47,312 nucleotides of DNA from UBA2287 sp964479665. Lineage in GTDB: Bacteria; Bacteroidota; Bacteroidia; Bacteroidales; Tenuifilaceae. The DNA lies in the NCBI GenBank assembly GCA_964479665.1, contig CAYZNN010000028.1, positions 1 to 47,312 on the forward strand. Reading direction: 5' to 3'. The notes beneath the pieces are model-generated. The model did no database searches. It was not told the origin of the DNA and was given only the letters and a program-made list of their open reading frames with translations. Below, piece after piece: positions 24,163-34,037 of this stretch. Position 1 is the first letter of the stretch, and each line of letters starts with the position of its first letter. A program made the position numbers and the translations under genes.

Positions 24163-25071
24163 CTAATTTAATACGAAGTAGCGCCTGACTTTCTCGTAGG
24201 TTTTGGTATCGAGCAGTTTATGCTCGAGCAGTTCATCTACACGAACGAAGTTCCCCTTTCTTTCGCGATAGTAAATTATTGCTCTGGCCTGATGGTCGTT
24301 CAGATAGGGGTGCACACGCAGATCGGAGTACGAAACCAGATTCAAATTGAATCTGCGGGTTCGAAACGTATCAATTTTAACATTGGGGCGAATGCTCTCT
24401 ATAAGTTCCGGAGTTATACCGTATATATCGGTTAACTGTTCGACAGTGAAATAGCCCCCTAAAAGGGTTCGGTGATTAGCAATACGTCTGGCAAATCCAC
24501 GTCCAATGCCCCGCAACTTAACCAGTTCGAGCGTGTCGGCAGAATTGAGCTCCACCACCAAGCGCTCACGCGCTATTCGAATGGAATCGTAAATTGCAGC
24601 CTGCCTTTGCAGGGGGTTGTTGGCAGGTGGAATGCTTATGTAGGGTTTTAACTTATTGAACATTACCGAATCCACCACATAAACCCTAGCAAAATCATTG
24701 GCAGTTCGAAATTTTGCGCCCCTAATTCGTAAACGCTCAATAGCCTGCGCCTGCTTTTGCGAGAAGCCCATTCGAATAAAATCGGCAACAGACGCAGTAT
24801 TTGGATCGAAAGAAAAGTACTCGGGGTCCTTTTTGGCGGGAGCTTCCTCTTCTGCTATTGAAAATTGCTGGGCTGGATTTACACTAGCTGGTATAAGGGC
24901 ATTGAAGAAACTATCTACCCTTTCCTGCTTTGCCAAATCGAATTGAGGGCTCTTGTTAAAAAAAAACAATTGGTAGAAGAATGGGTATACTATTACTGCA
25001 AAAAGAACTAATGCAAGTATAGCTACACCGTACTTTTCGCCCTTGGTAAAGGTGAACCAGGCCTTAATCAT
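24163..25071 (-). CDS. Membrane-anchored helix-hairpin-helix protein, ComEA-like
   Basis: A 302-residue protein with one N-terminal membrane helix (about 13-35) and then three helix-hairpin-helix units: FDPNTASVADFIRMGFSQKQ, LNSADTLELVKLRGIGRGFARRI and LNLVSYSDLRVHPYLNDHQARAI. HhH pairs bind DNA backbone, and the layout (anchor plus HhH) is that of ComEA-type competence receptors, although here there are more units than in ComEA. It overlaps the AGCS gene by 8 bp, so translation is likely coupled. The context gives no direct link to DNA uptake. Confidence 0.82.
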   Translation of the reverse strand: MIKAWFTFTKGEKYGVAILALVLFAVIVYPFFYQLFFFNKSPQFDLAKQERVDSFFNALIPASVNPAQQFSIAEEEAPAKKDPEYFSFDPNTASVADFIRMGFSQKQAQAIERLRIRGAKFRTANDFARVYVVDSVMFNKLKPYISIPPANNPLQRQAAIYDSIRIARERLVVELNSADTLELVKLRGIGRGFARRIANHRTLLGGYFTVEQLTDIYGITPELIESIRPNVKIDTFRTRRFNLNLVSYSDLRVHPYLNDHQARAIIYYRERKGNFVRVDELLEHKLLDTKTYEKVRRYFVLN

Positions 25072-26533
25072 GGTGCTTTTTCTCCTTCGATTTATTGAGG
25101 TAAATTCTTAAGTCGGCTGCAATTTCGTTAGAAAAGAAAAGCAAGCCTACTATGTTAGGGAAAGCCATTCCCAGAATCATCATATCAGAAAAACCGATAA
25201 CAGCATTCAAACTACTCGATGCTCCAATAACAGTGCAACCTAAAAATACAACATAAAAAGCAATATCGGAAACTTTAGAATTTCCAGTTAATCGGGCAAT
25301 GTAAGGGCCAAAGAGGTAGTTAAAGCCCTTAAGCCCGTAGTACGACCACGAAATCATGGTAGAATAAGCAAAAAGCAGAATGCATATCACCAGTATGTAG
25401 GGGAACCAGGGCAAAACGCTGCCAAAAGCTGCCGAAGTGAGTTGCGCCCCCTGTAAACCCTCTGGGTTACTATGGAAGCCGGTAAAAATGAGTACTAATG
25501 CGGTCATGGTACAAACCACAACCGTATCGATAAAGGGTTCGAGAAGGGCCACCATACCTTCGCTTATGGGCTCGTTGTTTCGGGCTGCTGCATGCGCAAT
25601 AGGCGACGAACCTATGCCGGCCTCGTTTGAGAATGCTCCCCGCTGAAAGCCTATAAACAGGGCACCAAAAAACCCACCGCTCATAGCATCTATTCCAAAA
25701 GCGCCTTCGAATATTTGCAAAAAAGCATCGCCAACATGGTTGAAGTTAATTCCGATAATAACCAGAGCCGTTACAACATAAAGCAGGGCCATTAGGGGAA
25801 CCAAACGTGAAGTAACTCGCGCAATTCCCTTAATTCCGCCAATAATTACCAGGCCTACTAGCAATGCCATGGCAGTTCCAAACAAGTAACCTTTACCTAT
25901 AAAATCGGGAAATATGTATGTAAACTGCGAAAAAGCTTGATTTGCCTGAAACATATTACCACCACCAATTGAGCCACCCATAACTAGAAATGCGAAAAGA
26001 ATTGCCAATACCCTACCCAATCGGCCATAGCCTTTAATAGCAAGACCCTTGTGCAGGTAGTACATTGGTCCTCCTGAAACCTTTCCGTTCGCATCCACAT
26101 GCCGATACTTAACACCAAGGGTGCATTCGGTAAATTTCAGCGACATTCCCAGTAAGCCAGCCATTATCATCCAAAAGGTGGCCCCGGGCCCACCCCAACC
26201 AATCGCAACAGCAACCCCTGCAATATTTCCCAAGCCTATTGTTGCCGAAAGAGCAGTTGTAAGTGCCTGAAAAGGGGTTACTTCACCCTGCAACGAGTTG
26301 GCCTTGCTCTTTCCTATTACTCCCCGAATTCCTCGCCCTAATGCCCTAAAGTTTACAAAACGCATACGAATAGTAAAAAACAATCCTCCCAACATGAGCC
26401 AAATAACCACAATGGGTGCTGGCGCACCAATATCGAAACCTAAAAACTGAATTGGGTCCCAGAAAAGAACCTGCGATAGGGCCTTAACAAGCGGCTCGAA
26501 GATCTGATTTATTCTATCGTCAATTTCAATCAT
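25064..26533 (-). CDS. Alanine/glycine:cation symporter (AGCS)
   Basis: A 489-residue inner-membrane transporter, about 10-11 helices. It has the family signatures TALSATIGLGNIAGVAVAI, GGPMYYLHKG, and RGAFSNEAGIGSSPIAHAAA, and a MISWSYYGLKG segment. It imports alanine or glycine with sodium. The ATG at 26533 follows the NSS stop by one base and the HhH gene overlaps its end, so this is a tightly coupled operon. Confidence 0.94.
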   Translation of the reverse strand: MIEIDDRINQIFEPLVKALSQVLFWDPIQFLGFDIGAPAPIVVIWLMLGGLFFTIRMRFVNFRALGRGIRGVIGKSKANSLQGEVTPFQALTTALSATIGLGNIAGVAVAIGWGGPGATFWMIMAGLLGMSLKFTECTLGVKYRHVDANGKVSGGPMYYLHKGLAIKGYGRLGRVLAILFAFLVMGGSIGGGNMFQANQAFSQFTYIFPDFIGKGYLFGTAMALLVGLVIIGGIKGIARVTSRLVPLMALLYVVTALVIIGINFNHVGDAFLQIFEGAFGIDAMSGGFFGALFIGFQRGAFSNEAGIGSSPIAHAAARNNEPISEGMVALLEPFIDTVVVCTMTALVLIFTGFHSNPEGLQGAQLTSAAFGSVLPWFPYILVICILLFAYSTMISWSYYGLKGFNYLFGPYIARLTGNSKVSDIAFYVVFLGCTVIGASSSLNAVIGFSDMMILGMAFPNIVGLLFFSNEIAADLRIYLNKSKEKKHHD

Positions 26534-26534
26534 G

Positions 26535-27911
26535 CTAACCTAGCGAGCCAAAAAACAAGCTGTAAATAAAAATGGCAGCAATAGCTATTGGAGCAATAAA
26601 CTTAACAATGAATAGGAACGTTGGAAAAAGTTTAGCCCTTAAGCTTCCTTCGTTAGAAAGTTCGGCTCGTATGAACTTGTCTCCAGCAAACCAGCCAACA
26701 AATACTACAATAAGTAACCCACCCAAAGGCAATAGAACGTTGGATGCTGAATAGTCGAGCAAATCGAAAATGCTTTTATCAAAAAGGGTAACACCCTTTA
26801 GCGCTCCGAACGACATGGATGCCAATACCCCCAATACCGAGATGGCAATGGTTGCTATTACAGTAGCCTTTGAGCGATTCATTTTCAGTTCTTCCGAAAA
26901 GTAAGCAACTACCACCTCTAATAGCGAAATGGTAGATGTAAGCGCTGCAACAGCTAACAATACAAAGAAAATGGCTGCAAACGCATCGCCCCCGGGCATT
27001 TGTTGAAATATTTTGGGTAGCGTTATAAAAACCAATTTGGGTCCCATGGTGGGTTCAATGCCAAAAGAAAAAACTGCTGGAAAAATCATTACACCCGCTA
27101 AAATTGCAATTAAAGTATCGGCCATTGAAACCTCGAATGCTGTTGTAGTAAGGTTTTCCTTTTTGCCAAAGTATGAAGCGTAGGTTATAAGTGCCCCCAT
27201 TCCCAAACTGAGAGAAAAGAATGATTGCCCCAGGGCAAACAGGAAGGTTTTGGCGGTTACCTTGTCGAAATTGGGTTTGAATAGAAAGGCAAGCCCATCG
27301 CTAGCACCGGGAAGGGTTATTGAGCGAATACAGAGCACAATGATTAGTAGCAGCAAAAGCGGCATAAGCAGTTTGGTGTACTTTTCAATACCCTTTTTAA
27401 TTCCGGCAACCACAACGGCTGCCGTTAGCACCATAAATACCATTTGCCAAATTATGGGGCGATAGGGGTGTGCAATAAAATTACCAAACTTACCGGCAAG
27501 TTGTTCAGTGGTCTGGCCCGAGAACTTATGCGAAACCGACTGAACTATATACTCGAGAGTCCATCCGGCTACGGCACTGTAAAAGGCCAAAATAAAAAAA
27601 GCGGCAACAATGCCCATGAAGCCAATGAGGTACCAACGCTTGCCAGGAGCAATTTTTTTAAACGAACCGTAGGCATTCTTCTGCCCTCGGCGACCTATTG
27701 CAAACTCCGACATCATTACGGGTACGCCAATGAGCAGCACAAAAAATAGGTAAATCAGCAGAAAAGCACCTCCACCGTTCTCGCCAGCTACATACGGGAA
27801 TTTCCAAATATTTCCCAAACCTACAGCCGAACCGGCTGCTGCAGCAATTATTCCAAATTTGCTTCCGAAGCTATCGCGTTGCGATTCAAATTCACTCATA
27901 ACTTTATTCAA
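26535..27911 (-). CDS. Sodium-dependent transporter, NSS/SNF family
   Basis: A 458-residue protein with the N-terminal signature GSAVGLGNIWKFPYVAGENGGGAFLLIYL (sodium and substrate sites) of neurotransmitter:sodium symporters such as LeuT and MhsT. About 11-12 hydrophobic segments are seen. It carries an amino acid with sodium across the inner membrane. It leads the NSS-AGCS-HhH-GT2 run. ATG at 27911; the upstream 150 bp hold no clear -7 box. Confidence 0.92.
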   Translation of the reverse strand: MNKVMSEFESQRDSFGSKFGIIAAAAGSAVGLGNIWKFPYVAGENGGGAFLLIYLFFVLLIGVPVMMSEFAIGRRGQKNAYGSFKKIAPGKRWYLIGFMGIVAAFFILAFYSAVAGWTLEYIVQSVSHKFSGQTTEQLAGKFGNFIAHPYRPIIWQMVFMVLTAAVVVAGIKKGIEKYTKLLMPLLLLLIIVLCIRSITLPGASDGLAFLFKPNFDKVTAKTFLFALGQSFFSLSLGMGALITYASYFGKKENLTTTAFEVSMADTLIAILAGVMIFPAVFSFGIEPTMGPKLVFITLPKIFQQMPGGDAFAAIFFVLLAVAALTSTISLLEVVVAYFSEELKMNRSKATVIATIAISVLGVLASMSFGALKGVTLFDKSIFDLLDYSASNVLLPLGGLLIVVFVGWFAGDKFIRAELSNEGSLRAKLFPTFLFIVKFIAPIAIAAIFIYSLFFGSLG

Positions 27912-28065
27912 TTATAAAAACCAGAAAACGGAAGCCAATTTCCGAAAAAATGTTGGCTTTCGCAATGGAGGGGGCTTATATTTATTCAAACCCGTATTAA
28001 AGGGTTATACCCATTGCAACTGTTATGTTGTATGGCAGGAATAGAAAATGGTATGAAGAAACTGG

Positions 28066-30495
28066 TTAGAAAGGATAGCCAATTCCAATGTGGTAGGCAA
28101 AATCGCTTCGCTTATATCTTCTACTAAAGGGAATCCATTGGCTGCCAGTAATTGTAGGTGGCTCGCCAATAATTGGCGATTGCGTGATGCGAATTCCGGG
28201 GTCGAAAACCTTAACACCCACATCGACCCGCATAACAAAGAAACCCAGATTTACCCGAACGCCCATTCCTGTTCCAAGGGCAATTTGCTTATAGAAACTG
28301 TTCAACTTGAAAAGTGCCCCCGGGCGCTCATCGTTTTTGCTAATTGCCCAAATATTACCGGCATCGACAAAAAGGGCTCCTTCGAGCATTTCAATAACCT
28401 TGAAGCGGTACTCTAAATTGGCCTCTAACTTCACATCGGCTGTTTGGTCGGGAAAGTCAACATTTTCTTCCACAAAAGAACCAGGGCCCAGATTTCGAGC
28501 ATGCCAAGCCCGAACACCTGACGAACCTCCTGAAAAGTACTTCTTTTCGAAGGGGAGAGCCCTTGAGTTCCCGTAAGGCAGGCCAATACCGGCAAATGCT
28601 CTGTAAACAAAGGTATTGTTCCTATCGACAATCTGCGTATAAACCGCATTAATATCGCTTTTCACAAACTGCGAAAAACTGATTTCCAGAATTTGATAGC
28701 TGCCATTAATCGGTTCAATTTTTCGTAAGCTACTGAATGCATTGAGTAAAATACCCGACGACTCGATATTAAACCTAATGGCTGTAAAACTAACATTCTT
28801 ATTGGTTGGCTGATTATTGTAAATTAGGCTGTAACCGCTTGTAGTTACGAGCTGGTTCTTGTAACTATTGGCCAAATAGGTATTCGAAATACGGCTTAGA
28901 AAGGCGCTGTCGATGGCAAAAATGTTAATCATGCTAACTTCTGCCAGTGATATGCTATGGGTTAAGTACTTAGCATCCCTCCAATGGTAACCAAACGACG
29001 AACCAACGACCGTTCGGGTATAGTTGGGCCTATCGCTAAAGTTATACGAAACCGAAACTTGTGTTTGGGGGCTATAGGTTCGTAGGTACTCATTGCCCGC
29101 AAACGGGCTTAAGAATCGAGGTATCGTAACGCTCGAACTTACCCCCAGTTCGGTTTGCTGCTTGAAATTGATTTGGTTGGTTTTCTTTTCGAAGCCCAAG
29201 GAACCCCTCAGTTTCAGGTCGAAAACTTCGGCGCCCCTGAATAGGTTCTTATGCTGATAATTCGCATTGCTTTCGAAACCATAGTCGGACGAGGAGTTTG
29301 TGCCCACCAGCTCGGTTTGAAAACTCTGAAGCGTATGGGGAGTAAGCTGTATGTAGCAGTTCAGCTTGCCATAGTTCTCGGTTTGTTCCATGCCCTCGTC
29401 GGTAAAAAGCAGGAAGGTTTCATCGGACGATTTGGCATTCTGCTCCGACTCGTCGGGCTCGAAGTATATGTTTACCAAACGGAAAAGCCTTAGCGACGAT
29501 AGGTTACTAAACGACTTAAACACCATACTCTCACTATAAGTTTGCCCTGGCTTTAGGAGGTTTGCATCACTTATCATTCTGAGCCGTACGCCCGGATCGT
29601 TGGAGAATACGAAAATTTCATTTTCGAAATACACCGTATCGAGCAGATTGGCAGTTTTCAGGTTAAAATGTGAAATAGGGTCGTAACTGGGCACAATGAA
29701 CACCTTGTTTATTTTGTACTTCCGGTACTCATGTACTATTCGCTCGCCAAAAACGTTGCGGGTAAAACGGTTCCGTATATTGAGCGTAAGGTCAACCTTT
29801 TTGCTTCCTCTAGATGTGTCGGCATCGAAGTTGATGAAATCGTGAGAAAAGAAGAAATATCCTTGCTCCTTCAGTAAATTTTCAATTCGCTTACGTTCGT
29901 TTTGTAACAAATCCATGTCGAAACGGGAGTTTCTAGAGAAAAGGCGATTCAGCGTATCGGTAAGCACTAAACTTCGAATGGTAGTATCTTCAACCAAATA
30001 GGATATGGTTCTGATTCTATGCGGGTCGCTTAACTGTATGTCGTAAGTTACGATTGCCTTTCTCTTTTTCGAATCGAGTTTGGTTACTTCGTGCACGCTC
30101 GAACCGAAATACCCCTTGTTCTCGAGGAAACGCTTAATGTTGGTAACCGATTGCTGAGTAAGCATGGTATCGAGAATTACCGGTTCCTCACCAATTTTTC
30201 GAAGCCAACGGCTAAAACCTGGTATTACATTCCGGGCCGAATTGTATACCCTCAGGTGGAAACGAGTTCCTACAATCTTTTTGTTCGGTTTCTGTCGAAT
30301 GAAGCCTTCAACCTCGCCAGAACGAACCGTTTTCTGCTTGGTATCGTCGAGTTTAACCTTGGTTTTATCGAGAAGGTACTTATTCTCAGGTACATTACGC
30401 GTTAAGTTGCACGATGCCATAAGCAGCAAAGCGGCTGAAAAAAGCAACAGTTTTATGAAACTGGAATAATCTGAATATTCTGGCTTTTGCTGCAT
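28066..30495 (-). CDS. BamA/TamA-family outer-membrane protein (lipoprotein type)
   Basis: An 809-residue protein with a lipoprotein signal ending LLLMASC (Cys29), then POTRA-like repeats (about 65-330, including KNKGYFGSSVHEVTKLDSKKRKAIVTYDIQL) and a C-terminal 16-strand barrel (about 390-809). The barrel has the FSGGSSGVRAWHARNLGPGSF loop (equivalent of the RGF/RGW motif) and ends IGIGYPF with terminal aromatic. It belongs to the BamA/TamA family and may assemble or translocate outer-membrane proteins. Bacteroidota often have several; this one is not the essential BamA by context. Confidence 0.88.
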   Translation of the reverse strand: MQQKPEYSDYSSFIKLLLFSAALLLMASCNLTRNVPENKYLLDKTKVKLDDTKQKTVRSGEVEGFIRQKPNKKIVGTRFHLRVYNSARNVIPGFSRWLRKIGEEPVILDTMLTQQSVTNIKRFLENKGYFGSSVHEVTKLDSKKRKAIVTYDIQLSDPHRIRTISYLVEDTTIRSLVLTDTLNRLFSRNSRFDMDLLQNERKRIENLLKEQGYFFFSHDFINFDADTSRGSKKVDLTLNIRNRFTRNVFGERIVHEYRKYKINKVFIVPSYDPISHFNLKTANLLDTVYFENEIFVFSNDPGVRLRMISDANLLKPGQTYSESMVFKSFSNLSSLRLFRLVNIYFEPDESEQNAKSSDETFLLFTDEGMEQTENYGKLNCYIQLTPHTLQSFQTELVGTNSSSDYGFESNANYQHKNLFRGAEVFDLKLRGSLGFEKKTNQINFKQQTELGVSSSVTIPRFLSPFAGNEYLRTYSPQTQVSVSYNFSDRPNYTRTVVGSSFGYHWRDAKYLTHSISLAEVSMINIFAIDSAFLSRISNTYLANSYKNQLVTTSGYSLIYNNQPTNKNVSFTAIRFNIESSGILLNAFSSLRKIEPINGSYQILEISFSQFVKSDINAVYTQIVDRNNTFVYRAFAGIGLPYGNSRALPFEKKYFSGGSSGVRAWHARNLGPGSFVEENVDFPDQTADVKLEANLEYRFKVIEMLEGALFVDAGNIWAISKNDERPGALFKLNSFYKQIALGTGMGVRVNLGFFVMRVDVGVKVFDPGIRITQSPIIGEPPTITGSQWIPFSRRYKRSDFAYHIGIGYPF

Positions 30496-30597
30496 GAATT
30501 GCTTGGCTAATGTAACGTTTTATTGGCACTAAAAATATAAAAAGGTTTGCAAAGTGCCATGCAATGGCCAACACAAAAAGTGCCAAAAAATTCAGGG

Positions 30598-31470
30598 TTA
30601 CTTTCTTCTTCGGTTAACTACAAAAATCCCCGACAGAATGAGGGCCCCACCAAGAATTTGTTTCCAACTTAGGCTTTCGCCAAGTATAGGTATAGCCAGT
30701 AATGCTGTTATAACCGATTGGGAAAGCAGAGTAACCGAAACATTCTCGGCCTTCAGGTGCCCCAAAGCATAGTTAATGGTTATCCATCCGCCAAAATGGG
30801 TTATAACACCCAAGCCAATTAACCCCATCCATGTTTTATTGGAGAAACCCACCAGTGAATTGCCAGTAATGGCATTGGCCAAAAAAAGCATTATGGCCAT
30901 AAACAGCACCGAAAAAGTCATGAAAGTTATAGTGTCGACACGTTTGCGCGAATCGAGCGTGAAAAGCAAATAGAGCGCATAGAAAAAGCTTGCCGAAAGG
31001 GCCATCAGGTCGCCCCTATTGAAATCCATAGTTAGCCATGAATTAATTCCGATTAGAATATTAAGCCCAGTTAGGGCTATAATAAGGCCGTACCAAAATT
31101 GTATGGGAAGCCTCTGGCGAAAAACAACTAGCGATATAAGCCCAACCCAAATGGGTGCATTATTGGCTAAAAGTGTTGCCGTTGCAGCAGAAGTAAGCAG
31201 CAAGCTGGTATTCCACATGAAAAGGTCGATAGCAAAAAAGGTAGCGCCCAAAAAAATGAGCCACAGATCGCGAACGGAAGGAACCTTCATTCCGTTAATG
31301 ACCCAAATTGGGAGCAGAAGCACCAACGCAATGAAAACTCGATAAGAAGTTGAAACCGAACCGGGTACATTGGCAATTTTTACGAATATGGCCGAAAAGC
31401 CAATACACAGTATTCCAAATGCCAACGAAAGGTACGAAGCAACACTAACGGATTGGGGTCTTATTTTCAT
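30598..31470 (-). CDS. EamA/DMT-family transporter
   Basis: A protein of about 290 aa made of two EamA repeats and ten hydrophobic helices: ASYLSLAFGILCIGFSAIFVKIAN at the start and GVITHFGGWITINYALGHLKAENVSVTLLSQSVITALLAIPILGE in the second repeat. It is a drug/metabolite-type exporter or permease of unknown substrate. The start MKIRPQSVS at 31470 is preferred over one at 31524 that would add a hydrophilic tail and overlap the divergent TruA-like gene. Confidence 0.9.
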   Translation of the reverse strand: MKIRPQSVSVASYLSLAFGILCIGFSAIFVKIANVPGSVSTSYRVFIALVLLLPIWVINGMKVPSVRDLWLIFLGATFFAIDLFMWNTSLLLTSAATATLLANNAPIWVGLISLVVFRQRLPIQFWYGLIIALTGLNILIGINSWLTMDFNRGDLMALSASFFYALYLLFTLDSRKRVDTITFMTFSVLFMAIMLFLANAITGNSLVGFSNKTWMGLIGLGVITHFGGWITINYALGHLKAENVSVTLLSQSVITALLAIPILGESLSWKQILGGALILSGIFVVNRRRK

Positions 31471-31502
31471 TTTCAAATTTCTGGTCACAAATCTAGGTAT
31501 AA

Positions 31503-32357
31503 TTGAATGAGACACCTCAACCAAGCAAACATTTTGTAGATTTGCCTATAAAATATAACGTCTTGCGATATTTTGTTCACTGCGCATACAACGGCTTTAA
31601 CTATAAGGGTTGGCAACGACAGCCCGGTGTAGCCACAGTACAGGAGGTTTTTGAACAGGCACTTGCCACAGTTTTAGGGAAACCCATAACTTGTATTGGC
31701 TGCGGAAGAACCGATGCAATGGTGCATGCTGCTCAATACTTTTTCCATTTCGATTGGTATAATCCACTTCCCGAAAACTTGGTATTTGTGCTTAACAAGG
31801 TTCTCCCCGACGATGTTGCCATTTTCGAGGTAACTCCCACCGAGAACTATCCCCACGCCCAGTTTGCAGTTAGTATGCGAACCTACAGCTACTTTTTACA
31901 TAATTTAAAGGATCCGTACCTAGCTCAGCTTAGTTCTCTGTATCCATTCGAAAACTGGAACTTCGAAAGCATGAAAAGCGCCGTGGTGCTTCTGAAGCAA
32001 CACAACAATTTCACTAACTTTTGCCGTAGTCCCCAAAAGCTGGGTAGCTGCTGTTGTAATATAACTCATGCCCAGCTTCAAATAAGTTCAAACAGGAATA
32101 TGCTCCGCTTTCAAATCTCATCGAAACGGTTCCTTCAGGGTATGGTGCGCCTAATTGTACAAAGGCTTATCGATGTGGGGTCGGGCGAACTGGCATTATC
32201 CCATTTTGAAGCCTACCTCGAGGGTACCGCTACTCCTCAAAAACAAAGGGCTGCATACCCCCAGGGGCTACACCTAACGGGAGTTGAGTACCCTTTCTTG
32301 AAAGTACCCACCATTCCAAATTTCATCGGAAATACCATTGAATGGGAAGAAATTTAG
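31503..32357 (+). CDS. TruA-like tRNA pseudouridine synthase
   Basis: A pseudouridine synthase of the TruA family, which converts uridines 38-40 in the tRNA anticodon arm. Seen are RYFVHCAYNGFNYKGWQRQPG, the catalytic aspartate in GCGRTDAMVHA (usually GRTDAGVHA), FAVSMRTYSYFLHN and the C-terminal RFLQGMVRLIVQRLIDVGSGEL. 284 aa from a TTG at 31503; no in-frame ATG exists before the core, so the start is TTG at 31503 or at 31563. The Gly-to-Met change beside the catalytic Asp and the odd start make it look like a divergent paralogue and not necessarily the housekeeping TruA. Confidence 0.85.
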   Translation: MNETPQPSKHFVDLPIKYNVLRYFVHCAYNGFNYKGWQRQPGVATVQEVFEQALATVLGKPITCIGCGRTDAMVHAAQYFFHFDWYNPLPENLVFVLNKVLPDDVAIFEVTPTENYPHAQFAVSMRTYSYFLHNLKDPYLAQLSSLYPFENWNFESMKSAVVLLKQHNNFTNFCRSPQKLGSCCCNITHAQLQISSNRNMLRFQISSKRFLQGMVRLIVQRLIDVGSGELALSHFEAYLEGTATPQKQRAAYPQGLHLTGVEYPFLKVPTIPNFIGNTIEWEEI

Positions 32358-32404
32358 CCCTATTTTTATTGGAATTGCATTGAGTTCGCAACTACAGTTA
32401 AGCT

Positions 32405-33331
32405 CTAATTTTTAACAACAAAATGGCAATGGCTAACTAATATGCTTTGAATAGGGTAGTTAGCAAATTTACTGTTAAGTTTTATGCGCTGTAACTGAAC
32501 TGGATCTCCATCTCTCTTCTCCTCAATTATATATTTTAAATTTAAGCCATTGAATAGGTTCATGTAGTCGCTAATTCTCAATCGATTCTGTGGTTGTATT
32601 GAGTTATCGATCATTTTCCACTGAAATTCGGAGAAACGGAGAAAGTTGTATATAGTAATTGTAGAATCGAAGTGGGCAAAATGATCAGACATATCGATGA
32701 AATGCGACATTATTCCATCCTTCGCTAGCAATCTATTCATTTCACCTACTATTTCTTTTAATACAAATGGGTTAATGTGTTCAAATGTGTTGTTTGAATG
32801 AACCAAGTTAAAATATCCCGAACTAAAATTGGTTTTTCTGGCATCGCCAATCCAGTAATGCAAATTCAACTTTTTAAGCAGGACGTTTTTAGCATATTTG
32901 CTCGTAGTTGAAATGTCTTTAATTATTTCAATTCTGTCAGGTATAAACCCTTCTTCGCCAATGCTAAGTTCCCCCTTCTGAATCTTTTCATAAAACATTC
33001 TTGCAGTTTGAATTATTCTTTCTTCTTTTAAATGCATATCAATATCGATGCTCCAAATTTCGTTGCCACCAATCAGAAAAATGTAAACAGGAATTACAGG
33101 ATACCAGCCTGTACCTAGTTCCATAGCTCTATTTGGAAAAGAAAGTCCAGTTGAGTTTCGAAAAAATTTTATGTGATTTCGAGCATGGGTAAGCCTATCG
33201 AAGAAGAAATCATCGGTTAATCTTACACCCTTGGTTATATGCTTCTGAAAGAAGAAATTAATTCTGCTTTTGAAAGGAAGAACCGATATTGTTTTCTGAT
33301 CAACAGCTTTGGCAACCCATTTATAACCCAT
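32405..33331 (-). CDS. Class I SAM-dependent methyltransferase
   Basis: A 308-residue protein with the SAM-binding motif AMELGTGWYPVIP near 88-100, an acidic motif II-like IWSIDIDMHLK, then YWIGDARKTNFSSGYFNLVHSNNTFEHI, which carries the post-I and motif IV features. This is a Methyltransf_11/23-like domain. The substrate is unknown. It is AT-richer than most neighbours and sits alone, convergent with the TruA-like gene, so it may be acquired. An N-terminal 80 residues precede the domain and have no recognised fold. Confidence 0.8.
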   Translation of the reverse strand: MGYKWVAKAVDQKTISVLPFKSRINFFFQKHITKGVRLTDDFFFDRLTHARNHIKFFRNSTGLSFPNRAMELGTGWYPVIPVYIFLIGGNEIWSIDIDMHLKEERIIQTARMFYEKIQKGELSIGEEGFIPDRIEIIKDISTTSKYAKNVLLKKLNLHYWIGDARKTNFSSGYFNLVHSNNTFEHINPFVLKEIVGEMNRLLAKDGIMSHFIDMSDHFAHFDSTITIYNFLRFSEFQWKMIDNSIQPQNRLRISDYMNLFNGLNLKYIIEEKRDGDPVQLQRIKLNSKFANYPIQSILVSHCHFVVKN

Positions 33332-33451
33332 ACATTATTATTTATAGCGTTCTATTAAATATTTTGGACTCCCCAAAAATATGTATACACCTGCAAAAAA
33401 TTGTCTTTATCAGTAAAAATAATATTTTCGTATTTGAAAATTTACTTATTA

Positions 33452-34033
33452 ATGATTTTAATTACAACATTAAGTTGGCTCATTTTAATCCCTATACAGA
33501 GCACTGGCAGGCACTATATTCATGATATTAAGCTTACTGAAATTGGCAGCTTCGGAATGCTCCGAAAGGAACGTCCGGGGGTTCCGGCGCATTATCATAC
33601 AGGAACTGACATAAAACGTCCAACTGCTAACTGCCAAAACGAACCAATATTCCCCATTGCCGAAGGCAGGGTAATTAGCAAACGTACCGATGGCCCCTAT
33701 GCCCAATTAATTGTGGAGCACCACTTGGGTTCCCAAAGCATATGGTCGTTATACGAGCATGTTGCAGGGATTAGGGTTGGGCTTAACGATTGGGTTTCGC
33801 CCCACGAGCCAATGGCTCGTTTCATGAGCCAACAGGAACTGAGCCGGTATGGTTGGCAGTTCGACCATTTGAACCTAGAGGTACTTAAAGTAAGACCCAT
33901 AGCCTTAAAATCCGACCCTAAGCATCCCAAACGGCGTTTTGGGTCGTACTCGCTAGTATGTTACACCCAGACCGACCTGAATAGGTATTTTTTAAATCCT
34001 CTAGATTTTTTTGAATCTCACCTGAAGCATTAA
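33452..34033 (+). CDS. M23 peptidase-like protein with altered metal site
   Basis: About 193 residues: one N-terminal membrane helix (MILITTLSWLILIPIQ) and an M23/LysM-like lytic domain. The first half of the metal site is HTGTDI (H-x3-D), but the usual H-x-H is HLNLE, with Asn in place of the zinc-binding second His. It may be a non-catalytic EnvC/NlpD-like activator or a degenerate enzyme. The ATG at 33452 is preferred to a TTG at 33401. It ends 4 bp before the convergent MBL gene. Confidence 0.7.
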   Translation: MILITTLSWLILIPIQSTGRHYIHDIKLTEIGSFGMLRKERPGVPAHYHTGTDIKRPTANCQNEPIFPIAEGRVISKRTDGPYAQLIVEHHLGSQSIWSLYEHVAGIRVGLNDWVSPHEPMARFMSQQELSRYGWQFDHLNLEVLKVRPIALKSDPKHPKRRFGSYSLVCYTQTDLNRYFLNPLDFFESHLKH

Positions 34034-34037
34034 ATCA

